This document shows, one piece after another, positions 20,001 to 27,481 of a stretch of DNA of 27,809 nucleotides. Both the position numbers and the translations under genes were made by a program. Source of the DNA: Priapulus caudatus (taxonomy: Eukaryota; Priapulida; Priapulimorpha; Priapulimorphida; Priapulidae). How positions within the stretch are numbered: position 1 is the stretch's first letter; every line of letters begins with the position of its first letter. The notes beneath the pieces were generated by a model. That model made no database searches and had not been told where the DNA came from. It saw only the letters and a list, made by a program, of their open reading frames with translations. Location of the stretch: NCBI RefSeq assembly GCF_000485595.1, contig NW_014577367.1:145262-173070 (forward strand), given 5' to 3'.

Positions 20001-23000
20001 GTGCGTGTTGCAGGTACACGTGTGTGCGGTGCGGTGTGCCAACGATACATGTGCCCGTTCGCTGCGGTGTTGCACGTACTCGCTGCGGGTGCATTGCCGT
20101 GCGTGCCCGTGCGTGTTGTAGCGTACCTGTGCGTGCATGCGTACGTGGTGTGCTGCAGTGCGTGCGTATGCACGTACAGGTTAGCGTGCATGCGGAGAAA
20201 GAGTAGAGAGGAGGCGTGCGTATGTACGTGCGGGCGCGTGCGTGTAGCACGTTAACGTGATTGAATGCTGTGAAGCGAGTCCGTGCCATGTGTGACCTAC
20301 ACATGCGTGCATGCGCTTGCGCGATGACGAGCGAGAATGATAGAGCGCGAGCACCGTGATAAGAAACGTGCACGAGAAGATGTGTGCGTGCGTGCTGGTG
20401 TGGTCAACATGTACGTGCATGCGTGGACGTGGATGCATGGAGGTGTACACGTGTGTGCATGAGCGTGCGTGCGTACGAGTGCGTGGAGCGTTGCGTGAAA
20501 AACCGATGCGTTGCCGTGGCAGTGCGTCGTGCCACGTGCAAGCGTGTAGAGTATGGGTGCGTTAGCGCTGCGTAGGTGTTGTTGCACGTACATATGTGCG
20601 CACGTAAAAGCGTTGCGTGAGGGAACCAGGAACAGCCGTCGACCGAGAGAGGGAGAAAGAGAGAGAGACCGAGAGAGAGAGACGACGACGAGGGAGGCGA
20701 GATAGATAGATAGAAAGAGAGGAGAGAGTGAGCGAAGCAGAGAGAGGAGACACGACGGTAGTGTGCGTGCGTGTCGTGCATGCGCATACGTGTGTGCATC
20801 GTCCATATGTGAATTGGTTGTGATGATTATTTTTCGTGTGCTGCTGAAGGAGATTTATGCACTATGTTTATTGAGGATTCACGGTTGATAGCTAGTGCGT
20901 GCATAACGAAAATATAGCAAGTACCTCGTAACTAGAGGACACCTGGGCCTCGGATTTTATTTACCAATTACCAGGGCTGAGCGTTGCCCACTGGCATTGT
21001 CGTGTTATAATTATACTGCCTCTTGTAGCGATAAATGCTGTCAAATGAAAACGACTAACAGTTGTTTTATATCTTAGACTGCATGGAATACGCAAGAAAA
21101 CTACTGCGAACTCAAAGTCAAAATGAGGGCTAATAACTCAGTTTATAAAGCTATTTTCGATATTACACTTCGCTTAAAGAGTGTGTGCTAGTATAGTCGC
21201 CCTCTCTGAAGTGATCGCTGCAGACTTTACGAAGGCATTTTAACTTGGTTATATCGCTATGACGATACGATCGGCTATTCGTGATTCCTGTATCTTTCCA
21301 ACTGACCGGTTGATTGCGCAATCGTTGTAACACCTCTAACTCCCGCTGCGCCACCTGCTGACAAAGCTAGCGGCTAACCCAAGTGTTTACCATTTAAGCA
21401 TGCATGTGTGTACTGCATGTACTGTATTGCATTCAATCAAGCGCGCGCCGCCGCCCGCGCGTATATGCGTTTGTGTCTGTGCGCGTGCTTGTGTGTGTGT
21501 CTGCGCGCGTGCGTGCGTGCGTGCGTGCCTGTGTGTGCGTGTGTGTCTGCGCGCGTGCGTGCGTGCGTGCGTGCCTGTGTGTGCGTGTGTGCCTGCGGGC
21601 GTGCGTGCGTGTGTGCCGGTGTGCCAGAGGGCGTGCTTGCGTGTGTGCCTGCGCGCGTGCATGTGTGCGCGTGCGTGCGTGCCTGCGCGCGTGCTTGCGC
21701 GCGTGCGTGCCTGCATGCGTGCGTGCGGGTGTGCCCAACGACCCGTAGGATTATAGAACGGTAATCCATGGAAAATCCTAATGAAATTCACACGTATATT
21801 TTCCCATGCCGGCACACTCGTGTGTCATTCCCAATTGTAGCTTTTTCGTCAATTCCCCGAAAGAGTTTTGCTGTCGCTCTCTCATAGTCCAGCAATGCCA
21901 ACCCGCTACATTTTAGTAGTGATTAGTACCACGCTGAAACAATCGTGCCCCCCCCCCCGTACTTCAATCAATGCCGACCCTGCCAGCAGGCACGTACGCA
22001 GCGTCGATGTGCACAGCCATACACACGTGTCTCGCGGGCCGCTTTCTCAAACCCCCTGAGCTTCCAGGGCCCTTACGCGGGCCCAGGACCTCAGCCGCAA
22101 GAGGCTTCGCGTATAAACAATCGATCCTCCTCGCTCGTACAGGCAGACACTCCACTATTTGCGCTAGCCGTAATAGTTCTGTGTTTAGCTGAACCTGTGA
22201 TGTATTCACTATTCAAGGTGCATTTGTGGTTGTGATTTGTGTGTGTGCGTGCGTGTGTGTGGTGTGTGCGCGCCCCCGCGAGTGTGTATTAGCTACTGTG
22301 CTTGTGTGTACATTTGAGGAAACAGCCCTGGAAAAAGTCGCCCTGGAAAGTGGAAAAGAGCCCTGGAAAATGAAAAAGTTGCCCCCGAAATTTTGGGGGG
22401 TTTGCCAAAAGAGCCCCGGAAAGAAAAATTAATTTTTTCACTGATTCTTACGTATCTATTTATATATTTTGCATATATTTATACTATTTTTAGTGTAATA
22501 GATGAAATCAGGAGTGAGTTACAAATAACATGTTATCGTGTTATAATCCTGATGAAAATCCAAATTGTACTGTAGCACAGTGATTCTTCTACTGCGCAGG
22601 TATATAAGTAAAACCTGGTTGTGTCATATTATAACACAGTAATTCTTCTGCTGTGCAGGTAAGATAAAACTGCTTGTGTCATATTATAATACAGTAGTTC
22701 TTCTATTGTGCAGGTAAGTTAAACCTGGTTGTGTCTTATTACAAAGTAATTCTAGTGTGCAGGTAAGATAAATCCAATCGCGTCGTATCATATAATACAG
22801 TTACTCGTTTACCGCACAGGTAAGTTAAAACTACTTGTGTCGTATTATATAACATAGTAACTCTTCTACCGCGCAGGTAAATTGAACTTGATTGACCTGG
22901 CCGGCTCCGAGAGGCTGACGAAGTCTGCTTCCGCTGGCGAGCGCCTGAAGGAAGCGCAGAACATCAACCGCTCTCTGTCGGCCCTCGGCGACGTCATACA

Positions 23001-24085
23001 GGCCCTGCGCAACAAGTCAGAGCACGTTCCCTACAGGAACTCGCGTCTCACCTACCTACTGCAGGATAGCCTGGGTGCGTGCACTGTCGTCTGCGTGTGC
23101 TGTCAAGCATCTGCGGGTGCAATGGCACGAACGGTCGCAGCATGCCGGCACTCTCGGTTGTGGTTTGTGATGTTGTTTAGCGGTGGCTAGCATGGAGGCT
23201 TAGTGGTGGGTAGTTGTGGGAGCTTGTAAGCAGCAGGTTGACTCGATGTATGTATGTGGGTGATGTAGGAGACGGCAGCTTGGTTGGTTAGTTAAGGATT
23301 GTTCTGTGATGTTGGCGGTGTGCTGTTGGTAAAACAGGAAGGCGGTAATGTATGTTTATGTGTTATAGGGCATAGCAGCAGAGTGGTGAAGTTTGTTTGT
23401 TTGCTTGTTTACCATAGGTGCAGGTAGCAAGGTGGTGATGTTTGTTTGTTTAATATATGTAGCAATAGGAAGGTGGTGATACTCATTCCGTTTTATTTAT
23501 TATAGGTGGAGATAGCAAGGTTGTGATGATGGTTCAGATTGCTCCTGTCAAAAAGAACTCATCCGAAACTGTCAACAGCCTCTCGTTTGCCCAGCGAGTG
23601 CGGGGCGTGGAGTTAGGAATGGCCACACCTAAACGTGGCTTCCTGGAGAGCAACAACGAGAATCTTCCGCCGGTAAGTCCGTCTCTCTTGTGAGAAAAAC
23701 TAGAAGATGTGGCCAGCATAACAGTGTATGGCAAAGAATCGAATTGGTCATTGTAAAATAACGTCTCTGTATCAATTAAATATTAATTCCGTACGGTGTT
23801 AACTTTTATATAAGTACTGTAGACGGCAAAGGGTTGAAATAGTCATGTTTATAAAACATCTTTATGTCAATTAAAATTGAACGAGTGCATCTGGCATTTG
23901 AGTATGGTTTACTGTTTTTCCCTCTGTAGATGGCATACTCCCCAGCAGTTGGGGTATCTCCGCAAATGATGCCGCATGCTGTGTTCAGGGGATCGCCATT
24001 ATCCAAGAATCTGGCGCCACTCCTCAGCCCACGAGTCGTGCGAAAACAACTCACAGCGGCCAGGCACCAGAGGTACAACAACTGA
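11340..24085 (+). CDS. Kinesin-14, C-terminal motor (KIFC3-like)
   Basis: Thirteen coding exons: 11340-11381, 11562-11757, 12100-13580, 13932-14150, 14667-14778, 15217-15401, 16262-16366, 16685-16818, 17299-17419, 18750-18882, 22877-23074, 23506-23672, 23930-24085 (TGA 24083-24085), about 1082 residues. Order: coiled-coil stalk (about 1-646), kinesin-14 neck ([21 protein letters not shown], around 674-694), motor with P-loop G-Q-T-G-S-G-K-T (769-776), switch II D-L-A-G-S-E-R (916-922), [10 protein letters not shown], and a 65-residue basic tail. An L-V-R-K-Y-K-K-E-M segment before the neck points to KIFC3 rather than KIFC1. Kinesin-14s are ATP-driven, minus-end-directed microtubule motors; the coiled coil dimerises them. 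All introns are GT-AG with matching phases. Exon 10 (switch I) is broken internally, so the assembled sequence does not give one open frame. GC-rich exon 3 contrasts with AT-rich introns. Confidence 0.92.
11562..11757 (+). CDS. Kinesin exon 2: start of coiled coil
   Basis: Residues 15-79. Leucine heptads appear in [16 protein letters not shown] and S-E-L-T-E-L-L. Acceptor TTTGCAG, donor GTGAGT, ending in phase 1 and joining exon 3 in frame. Confidence 0.8.
12100..13580 (+). CDS. Kinesin exon 3: 1.48-kb GC-rich coiled-coil exon
   Basis: Residues 80-573 in one exon. The first 40 residues contain a basic, proline-containing stretch (P-A-T-P-K-P-K) that may be a flexible or microtubule-binding segment. 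The rest is charged coiled coil rich in E, R, A and Q, with many L-E-R, E-R-D-A-L and R-E-E repeats. Two blocks (residues about 335-345 and 358-372) share the L-Q-R-E-R-D-A-L pattern, suggesting internal duplication. GC content is far above that of flanking introns. The high GC produces long spurious open frames on the other strand. Acceptor TTTTTACGCAG, donor GTAACA. Confidence 0.92.
13932..14150 (+). CDS. Kinesin exon 4: distal stalk
   Basis: Residues 574-646, starting [17 protein letters not shown] heptad-rich helix, a short Gly/Pro-containing interruption (A-P-A-G-V-Q-D-G), then a second helix. Acceptor CCACAG, donor GTAAGA, phase 0 on both sides. Confidence 0.85.
14667..14778 (+). CDS. 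Kinesin exon 5: neck helix
   Basis: Residues 647-683. L-V-R-K-Y-K-K-E-M and [11 protein letters not shown] form the kinesin-14 neck coiled coil, which sits before the motor and sets minus-end direction in this class. The exon ends with the G of the invariant G-N. A (GT)n microsatellite starts directly after the donor. Confidence 0.9.
14779..14930. repeat. (GT)n/(GC) microsatellite after the exon 5 donor
   Basis: Alternating GT/GC tract at about 14785-14915, starting a few bases into intron 5. Its translation gives Cys/Val-rich open frames without meaning. Confidence 0.85.
15217..15401 (+). CDS. Kinesin exon 6: motor N-terminus
   Basis: Residues 684-745. It encodes the [11 protein letters not shown] strand 1 that opens every kinesin-14 motor, then a variable acidic loop and F-G-L-D-K-V-F-N, the F-x-x-D-x-V-F motif. 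Acceptor CTTACTAG, donor GTATGT. Confidence 0.92.
15572..16180. mobile_element. Element with GTATCCCCCG ends and three internal ~146-bp tandem units
   Basis: A 609-bp segment bounded by GTATCCCCCG (15572-15581) and its exact complement CGGGGGATAC (16171-16180). Inside, three tandem units begin at about 15654, 15800 and 15946, each carrying CTATAACTCG, GTATACTTACACATCTTGGGG and a GACCTTGACCTT tract. It lies in kinesin intron 6. I recognise it as a dispersed, non-coding invertebrate repeat but cannot name the family. No target duplication is visible. Confidence 0.65.
16262..16366 (+). CDS. Kinesin exon 7: P-loop (ATP binding)
   Basis: Residues 746-780. It contains [22 protein letters not shown], the Walker A/P-loop of the motor. 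The G-Q-T-G-S-G-K-T variant (Ser for Ala) is common in kinesins and fully functional. Acceptor TTGCAG, donor GTAAGT, phase 0 on both sides. Confidence 0.95.
16487..16650. repeat. (GA)n-rich tract in kinesin intron 7
   Basis: Purine tract made of GAGA and AAGAGA units. No coding signal; open frames here are Ser/Leu-rich shadows. Confidence 0.75.
16685..16818 (+). CDS. Kinesin exon 8: motor alpha2 region
   Basis: Residues 781-824. [11 protein letters not shown] matches the kinesin G-I-x-x-R-x-x-x-x-L-F motif, and [11 protein letters not shown] matches the universally conserved E-I-Y-N-E-x-(I/V/L)-x-D-L-L, completed by exon 9. Donor GTACCT. Confidence 0.92.
16819..17298. repeat. (CT)n microsatellite with assembly gap in kinesin intron 8
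   Basis: CT-rich DNA begins right after the donor; the nearly pure (CT)n tract at about 16931-17078 is interrupted by ten N at 17018-17027. The N run is an assembly gap, so the real tract length is unknown. The remainder to exon 9 is CT-rich and then unique. Confidence 0.9.
17299..17419 (+). CDS. Kinesin exon 9
   Basis: Residues 825-865. D-L-L-A-K completes the E-I-Y-N-E motif; L-H-V-P-G-L (L-x-V-x-G-L) is the conserved strand preceding switch I. Acceptor CTGTGCAG, donor GTACGT, phase 0, as exon 10 requires. Confidence 0.9.
17420..18749. other. Kinesin intron 9
   Basis: A 1.33-kb intron. AT-rich unique sequence to about 17750, then a probable non-LTR retrotransposon fragment (17752-18575), then an AT-rich stretch leading to the exon 10 acceptor. 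Confidence 0.7.
17752..18575 (+). mobile_element. Probable truncated non-LTR retrotransposon or SINE-like fragment
   Basis: Begins ACTAGCTGCGGGTACCCGCT, a start familiar from RTE-like and related dispersed repeats, and ends with a segment containing CAGATCGCTTGGGCGGTTTGG followed by a (ACAT)n tail at about 18549-18575, typical of retroposed non-LTR elements with microsatellite tails. A 60-bp direct repeat occurs inside (about 17993-18046 and 18149-18202). No reverse transcriptase is encoded. Family assignment is from memory only. Confidence 0.5.
18750..18882 (+). pseudogene. Kinesin exon 10 (switch I), internally frameshifted
   Basis: Positioned and spliced as the switch I exon: acceptor CTTCCGCAG, donor GTGAGA, 133 bases, which matches the required phase 0 start and phase 1 end. 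Conserved motifs are all present but in changing frames: V-F-S-L-G-R in frame 0, then TAG at 18768-18770; R-A-T-A in another frame; T-S-M-N in frame 0; [14 protein letters not shown] in another; and a C-T-G end in frame 0. Switch I in kinesins is N-x-x-S-S-R-S-H. Every other exon of the gene is intact, so local assembly error is the simplest explanation; true exon decay or allelic loss is possible. The remaining gene should not be called a pseudogene on this alone. Confidence 0.75.
19400..20800. repeat. Degenerate GTGCGTGC/CACGTACG repeat domain
   Basis: About 1.4 kb dominated by short, shuffled motifs such as TGCGTGC, CACGTAC and GTGTGTGC, alternating with GAGAGAG patches (about 19660-19760 and 20640-20750). 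It has no fixed period that I can see. Overlapping open frames on all strands come from this composition. The alternating purine-pyrimidine character makes non-B DNA plausible. Confidence 0.65.
21455..21740. repeat. GT/GC microsatellite with higher-order units
   Basis: Composed of GCGTGCGTGC and GTGTGTGCCTGC blocks; a unit of about 60 bases (from 21499 and 21551) is repeated almost exactly. It produces long Cys/Val/Arg open frames on the plus strand and His/Thr/Arg frames on the minus strand. Confidence 0.85.
22509..22551. mobile_element. Decayed hairpin element, copy 4
   Basis: Starts CAGGAGTGAGTTACAAATAACA and ends TGTTATAATCCTG, so the arms are recognisable but no longer perfect. Flanked by ATGAAAT (22502-22508) and ATGAAAAT (22552-22559). 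It looks like an older member of the 39-45-bp hairpin family. Confidence 0.5.
22575..22876 (+). repeat. Tandem array of splice-acceptor copies upstream of exon 11
   Basis: Five tandem units of 49-59 bases precede the real acceptor. Each ends in a short pyrimidine-rich tract plus CAG and continues with GT: junctions fall before 22600, 22659, 22714, 22763 and 22820; the sixth, at 22877, is the true exon 11 start. Units 3 and 5 read CAG|GTAAGT, units 2 and 4 CAG|GTAAGA, unit 1 CAG|GTATAT. The first 20 bases of exon 11 resemble the unit body, so the exon edge itself is the last copy. Use of the unit 5 acceptor would add 57 in-frame bases containing a TAG stop. Confidence 0.85.
22877..23074 (+). 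CDS. Kinesin exon 11: switch II and alpha4
   Basis: Residues 910-975. [13 protein letters not shown] (switch II), then [21 protein letters not shown] (alpha4) and [17 protein letters not shown]. These are the most conserved parts of any kinesin motor and fully intact. Donor GTGCGT. Confidence 0.95.
23325..23505 (+). repeat. Decayed copies of the exon 12 acceptor and exon start
   Basis: Three or four imperfect copies precede exon 12. The clearest starts at 23418: ATAG then GTGCAGGTAGCAAGGTGGTG, matching the exon 12 start in 20 of the first 23 bases. Others start near 23369 (TATAG then GGCATAGCAGC), near 23456 and near 23336. Spacing is about 40-50 bases, and a GTTTGTTTG spacer follows two of the copies. 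Confidence 0.65.
23506..23672 (+). CDS. Kinesin exon 12: end of the motor domain
   Basis: Residues 976-1031. [14 protein letters not shown] and [19 protein letters not shown] complete the last strand and helix alpha6 of the motor. A tail with T-P-K-R and an N-N-E-N-L-P-P segment follows. Acceptor TTATTATAG, donor GTAAGT. Confidence 0.93.
23930..24085 (+). CDS. Kinesin exon 13: C-terminal tail and stop
   Basis: Residues 1032-1082. A short basic tail with S-P-R-V-V-R-K-Q and two S-P/L-S-P motifs that could be phosphorylated by proline-directed kinases. It ends Q-R-Y-N-N-stop at 24083-24085. The stop-codon region is duplicated in the 3' UTR. Confidence 0.85.
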   Translation: MAYSPAVGVSPQMMPHAVFRGSPLSKNLAPLLSPRVVRKQLTAARHQRYNN

Positions 24086-24290
24086 ACGTCTGCGACCTCT
24101 CTCCTACCAACGCAGTCGATAATTTAAGAACCTGGCGACACAAACAAGATAAGTGAATACCTGCTTCCAGGCATCATAGGTACAACAACTGAACGTCTGC
24201 GACCCCGCTTCTAGCAACTCAGTCGATAATTTAAGAACCAGGCGTGTCACAAATCTGGCGACACAAACAAGACAAGTGAACATCTGATTC
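24061..24290 (+). repeat. Tandem duplication of the stop-codon region
   Basis: Copy 1 (from 24061) includes the last eight codons and stop; copy 2 starts at about 24168. Both contain GGTACAACAACTGAACGTCT and GATAATTTAAGAACC; copy 2 has an 18-bp insertion. A third, weaker copy is visible near 24329-24360 (AACAATTGAACATCTGC). All lie in the kinesin 3' UTR. No canonical AATAAA was found within 1 kb downstream. Confidence 0.8.
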
Positions 24291-24520
24291 CATTCTGCCC
24301 AACAGACAATAATCTATTCCCCTAGGGATACAAGATATGGAACAATTGAACATCTGCTTAACCTCTGGTACTATTGTTGTACATTTTGTTTCTCTCTAAA
24401 ATTAAGTTCCTTTCATCGACAACAGTTGTTCTTGCAGTGGTCCCAGCATAGCTTGTTCGCACATACAGAGAGCGATTCCGATGTAAAAATCTGGCGTGCA
24501 TGGTCACGTACTGTGAAAAT

Positions 24521-24562
24521 CAAGAGTAGATAATAACACTAATGTGTTATTATCTACTCTTG
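24521..24562. mobile_element. Short hairpin element, copy 3 (42 bp)
   Basis: Arms of 19 bases (CAAGAGTAGATAATAACAC and its complement) around a TAAT loop. It is flanked by an exact 8-bp direct repeat GTGAAAAT (24513-24520 and 24563-24570). It lies just downstream of the kinesin stop, possibly in its 3' UTR. Confidence 0.85.
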
Positions 24563-24625
24563 GTGAAAATGGAATCATTGTATTTCACGTATGCTAGAAG
24601 TAAAGTACGCATGACTGCATATAAT

Positions 24626-24659
24626 CGGGATTTAAAACACGTGTGATAATTTACTCCTG
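24626..24659. mobile_element. Decayed hairpin element, copy 5
   Basis: The right half (GATAATTTACTCCTG) matches the family; the left half is degraded. ATATAAT flanks both sides exactly (24619-24625 and 24660-24666), which supports an old insertion. Confidence 0.45.
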
Positions 24660-24666
24660 ATATAAT

Positions 24667-26670
24667 GAATGATTTTGGCTAAAACTGGCCGCAAGGTGGC
24701 GCGTCAATGTCTTATGATTGTTTTTGTCAGTTAAGACGAAGACTGCAAATTTGGCTTATGACCCATTCATGTTGATGAATTTATATATTCAACGCTGTTT
24801 TTGTGCGTATTGATTCATTGAAACCGCATGAATTTTTTATGATTTGCTGATATTGTCGGTTAACATGCAGTTTAAAATCACAGTTGAATACAGTTTTCCC
24901 GCGTTATCGGATCTCGGATAAACGCCTATCGGATAAAACATAATCGACATGTCTTAAAAAAAATCTTTATACATGTTGTTATGTGTTAGCCGCTTAATCG
25001 GGAAATTTTTGTAGTTACCTGTCCCGATAAAGCAGTGACGCCTGTAGTTTTACAGCCGATAGTCAGCCACCTCAGTGTTACACGTATCGCAAATAAGAGG
25101 AAATGCCTGTACGAGAAGTCTTTCCCTTTGTATTCTCCCGTTGCCTTACGTGTCAGTCATTGCGTGTGAGAACTACTATTTATCCGTTATGCGCATATAA
25201 ATTCTCTATATTTACTATCGCGCTGCATTTAAAGCACAGCAACAGGTGTCGTGCATTAAACCAATCTTTTGTTGCGCGTCCTGCGTGGCTGCGAATTTTC
25301 AATGCATTTTTTCTGTTACGTCAGACCTTCTGTACTTCTGCGGCACAGATCTTGAAAACCCGCGCGAAAGCGGCGAACCTCATTTCTAGTTAACGACGAC
25401 CCCACACGGTAATTATGGCGGGCCACAATGCCCCGGTCTTCTGTAGTTTAACCACGAATAAAATCACGCGACGAAATGCACCGATTATTCCTAGGAGTGC
25501 TATAACGTTAACGAGACTCATTTTCACTCACAGCTCTTATCCGCGATTAAAATACTTAATAAAACACTTTATTCCGAGCTGGTCAACTGTAATCGTGTCG
25601 ATCTCTAATCACGAAGAGAATTAAAAAAAAATCGCATTCGCGCATGTGCTTTGTACGGTATGTTTCGCAGACGAAAAAATCTAAAGCAAGAAAACGCGCT
25701 CCGGTATAGCATTCCAGCTCCCTAGTACTCGCACAAAAATTGGTTTAATGTCATTACCATAATGGCAGTAGACGTGTATAGTCTATACTATAGAAATGTA
25801 TAGATAGGCTGCACCTATTTATTATAGTATGTTATCGACTGGTTTCGTTTTTGGTGTATTATTTCTATGTTATATGCTAACCGTGATAAAATTGAACTTG
25901 CTCTAGCTCGCTCGTCTCAGAGTTTGGGTTTTATAGCTTAATTGATTCTATGTTGAATGGTGAGTGATAACGCAAGGATAACACTACGGTAGACAAGATG
26001 GCTAAGAGATGCAGTAGTAGTGGTAAAGCGCCTATAATTTAAGGCCTATGTAAATTATAGGATCTTTGGTGGTAATTGAGTAGAGGCTGTTGTTATATGT
26101 ACCTGTTACGACCGACTTGTCTAATCCTTCGCTATTATTTTATGTCGAGTGTAGGTGTGTTGACAGCGGCTTTCAATTATCGCGTGGTAGAGTTTATTGA
26201 ACCCATACATAGTTATACGTATAGATAACTCCTGCACGTACTTCATACCCAGTTTATTCATAGGTGAATGAACGCTATCATTCTACTTATGATAGAATGA
26301 CGTCATCAAAACTATGTAACAATTTTCCGGAATGTCATTGAATGTAACTTGTACATGTAACTGCTGACTGTTTGAACTTATATAGAGTCTATTAAATAGA
26401 CTGGTTCTTTGTTTATTCAAGAATTCGGTAATGACCATGGTATTGTGTATTAGTTCTTAACTATGACTCCAAATAAAGGTATTATGAATACTTTCAGAAA
26501 ATAACCAAGTGCACGTGTACGACTTGCGTCAATGAATCAATGTTATGCACGATCAATTTTTTATTACATTCAATTAGATAAAGCGTTTGTGACATTGCAA
26601 ACACACGTGCCGGAATCGAGAAAAAGTGTGATGAATTTTGTTGTTTGTTTTATATAGATATGGATAATAA
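24667..26670. other. Non-coding right flank
   Basis: No gene supported. Contains a possible transposon end at 24891 and small palindromes such as CATTCTA...TAGAATG near 26280-26300. The two open frames in 25103-25624 have no recognisable domains, splice context or coding bias. Confidence 0.6.
24891..24945 (+). mobile_element. Possible Tigger/pogo-like transposon end
   Basis: CAGTTTTCCCGCGTTATCGG followed by ATCTCGGATAAACG, preceded by TA, resembles terminal inverted repeats of Tigger/pogo elements. A matching right end and a transposase frame were not found in the following 2 kb, so this could be a solo end or chance similarity. Confidence 0.3.
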
Positions 26671-27474
26671 CAAGAGCTAATAAATACCTAGACTAGAGTG
26701 TACTACGGAAAAACGTGAAAATAGTGCTATTTCACGGCAATATTATTCTACATAGTCTAGAATAATTTTATGGTATTGCATTAAGCAGAATTCTTTGCTC
26801 TCTAAAACAAGACCAACCGCTTGTCAATACGATACGCCTAGGCTGAGATATTGGCTCGTAAACTTCCCCTCCCACAGGCCTCACGGCGCCTCGCATCCAC
26901 AATATTCACTATCCTTCTCGCCTTTTGCGGGTTAGCAAAGTCGCTTCGTGAGAGTTTTTTTTTCCGCGATAACTTTATGAATGAACGGCGTTTCGGTTAT
27001 CATCGATGACTTTCGGGGCATCGCCTATGCCCTTATCTCCCATTATCTTTCCTAGCACGGCTAATGCCCGTCATGATGGAGCCGGCAATGTTTTCTAAAT
27101 TAATTCTTTACAACGCAGCTCAGTTACTATATGGTGTAGTAAGAGTACCAAATTTGGGCATGTGACATCAATTATCAGCGCTCCAAGCGGCGACGGAAAA
27201 CGATAGTCAGACCCGCAAAAGGCGAGAAGGATAGTGAATAATGTGGATGCGAGGCGGCGTGCGGCCTGTGGGAGGCACGATTACGCTCCAATATCTCGGC
27301 CTAGGAGTATCGTAGAGACAAGCGGTTGGTCTTATTTTAGAGAGCAAAGAATGCTGCTTAACGCAATACCATGAACTTAGTCTAGAACCGCATACAAAGT
27401 AGAATAATATTGCCGTGAAATAGCACTATTTTCCCGTTTTCCCGTTGTACACTCTAGGTATTTATTAGCCCTTG
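26671..27474. mobile_element. 804-bp fold-back element with CAAGAG ends
   Basis: Inverted arms of about 260 bases: the left arm starts CAAGAGCTAATAAATACCTAG and the right arm ends with its near-complement (one mismatch in the first 20). ATAATAA flanks both sides exactly (26664-26670 and 27475-27481). Shared blocks include TTTCACGGCAATATTATTCTA and GCGAGAAGGATAGTGAATA types. The centre (about 26960-27180) is unique and non-coding. Its ends resemble those of the short hairpins, which have the same 7-8-bp duplications. Confidence 0.85.
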
Positions 27475-27481
27475 ATAATAA

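Larger units (their letters stand above)
18883..22876. other. Kinesin intron 10 (4 kb), repeat-dense
   Basis: The largest intron. Left to right: GC-rich unique DNA with GCCCCCGA-like repeats (about 18940-19120), degenerate alternating purine-pyrimidine repeats (about 19400-20800), unique DNA (about 20800-21390), a strong GT/GC microsatellite (21455-21740), further unique DNA, a decayed hairpin (22509-22551) and an array of splice-site copies (22575-22876). No second copy of exon 10 was found. Confidence 0.75.

Noticed and set aside
21387-21815. Cys/Val/Arg and His/Thr-rich frames on both strands (also 14670-15080 and 19840-20806)
   Set aside because: They are translations of GT/GC microsatellites; no codon bias, splice context or conserved motif.
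22575-22876. Repeat array considered as CRISPR-like
   Set aside because: Units are contiguous variants with no unique spacers, in a eukaryotic intron.
25103-25624. Two adjacent open frames (96 and 69 residues) considered as a gene downstream of the kinesin or a transposase fragment
   Set aside because: No recognisable domain, no helix-turn-helix or catalytic motif; composition matches the AT-rich flank.
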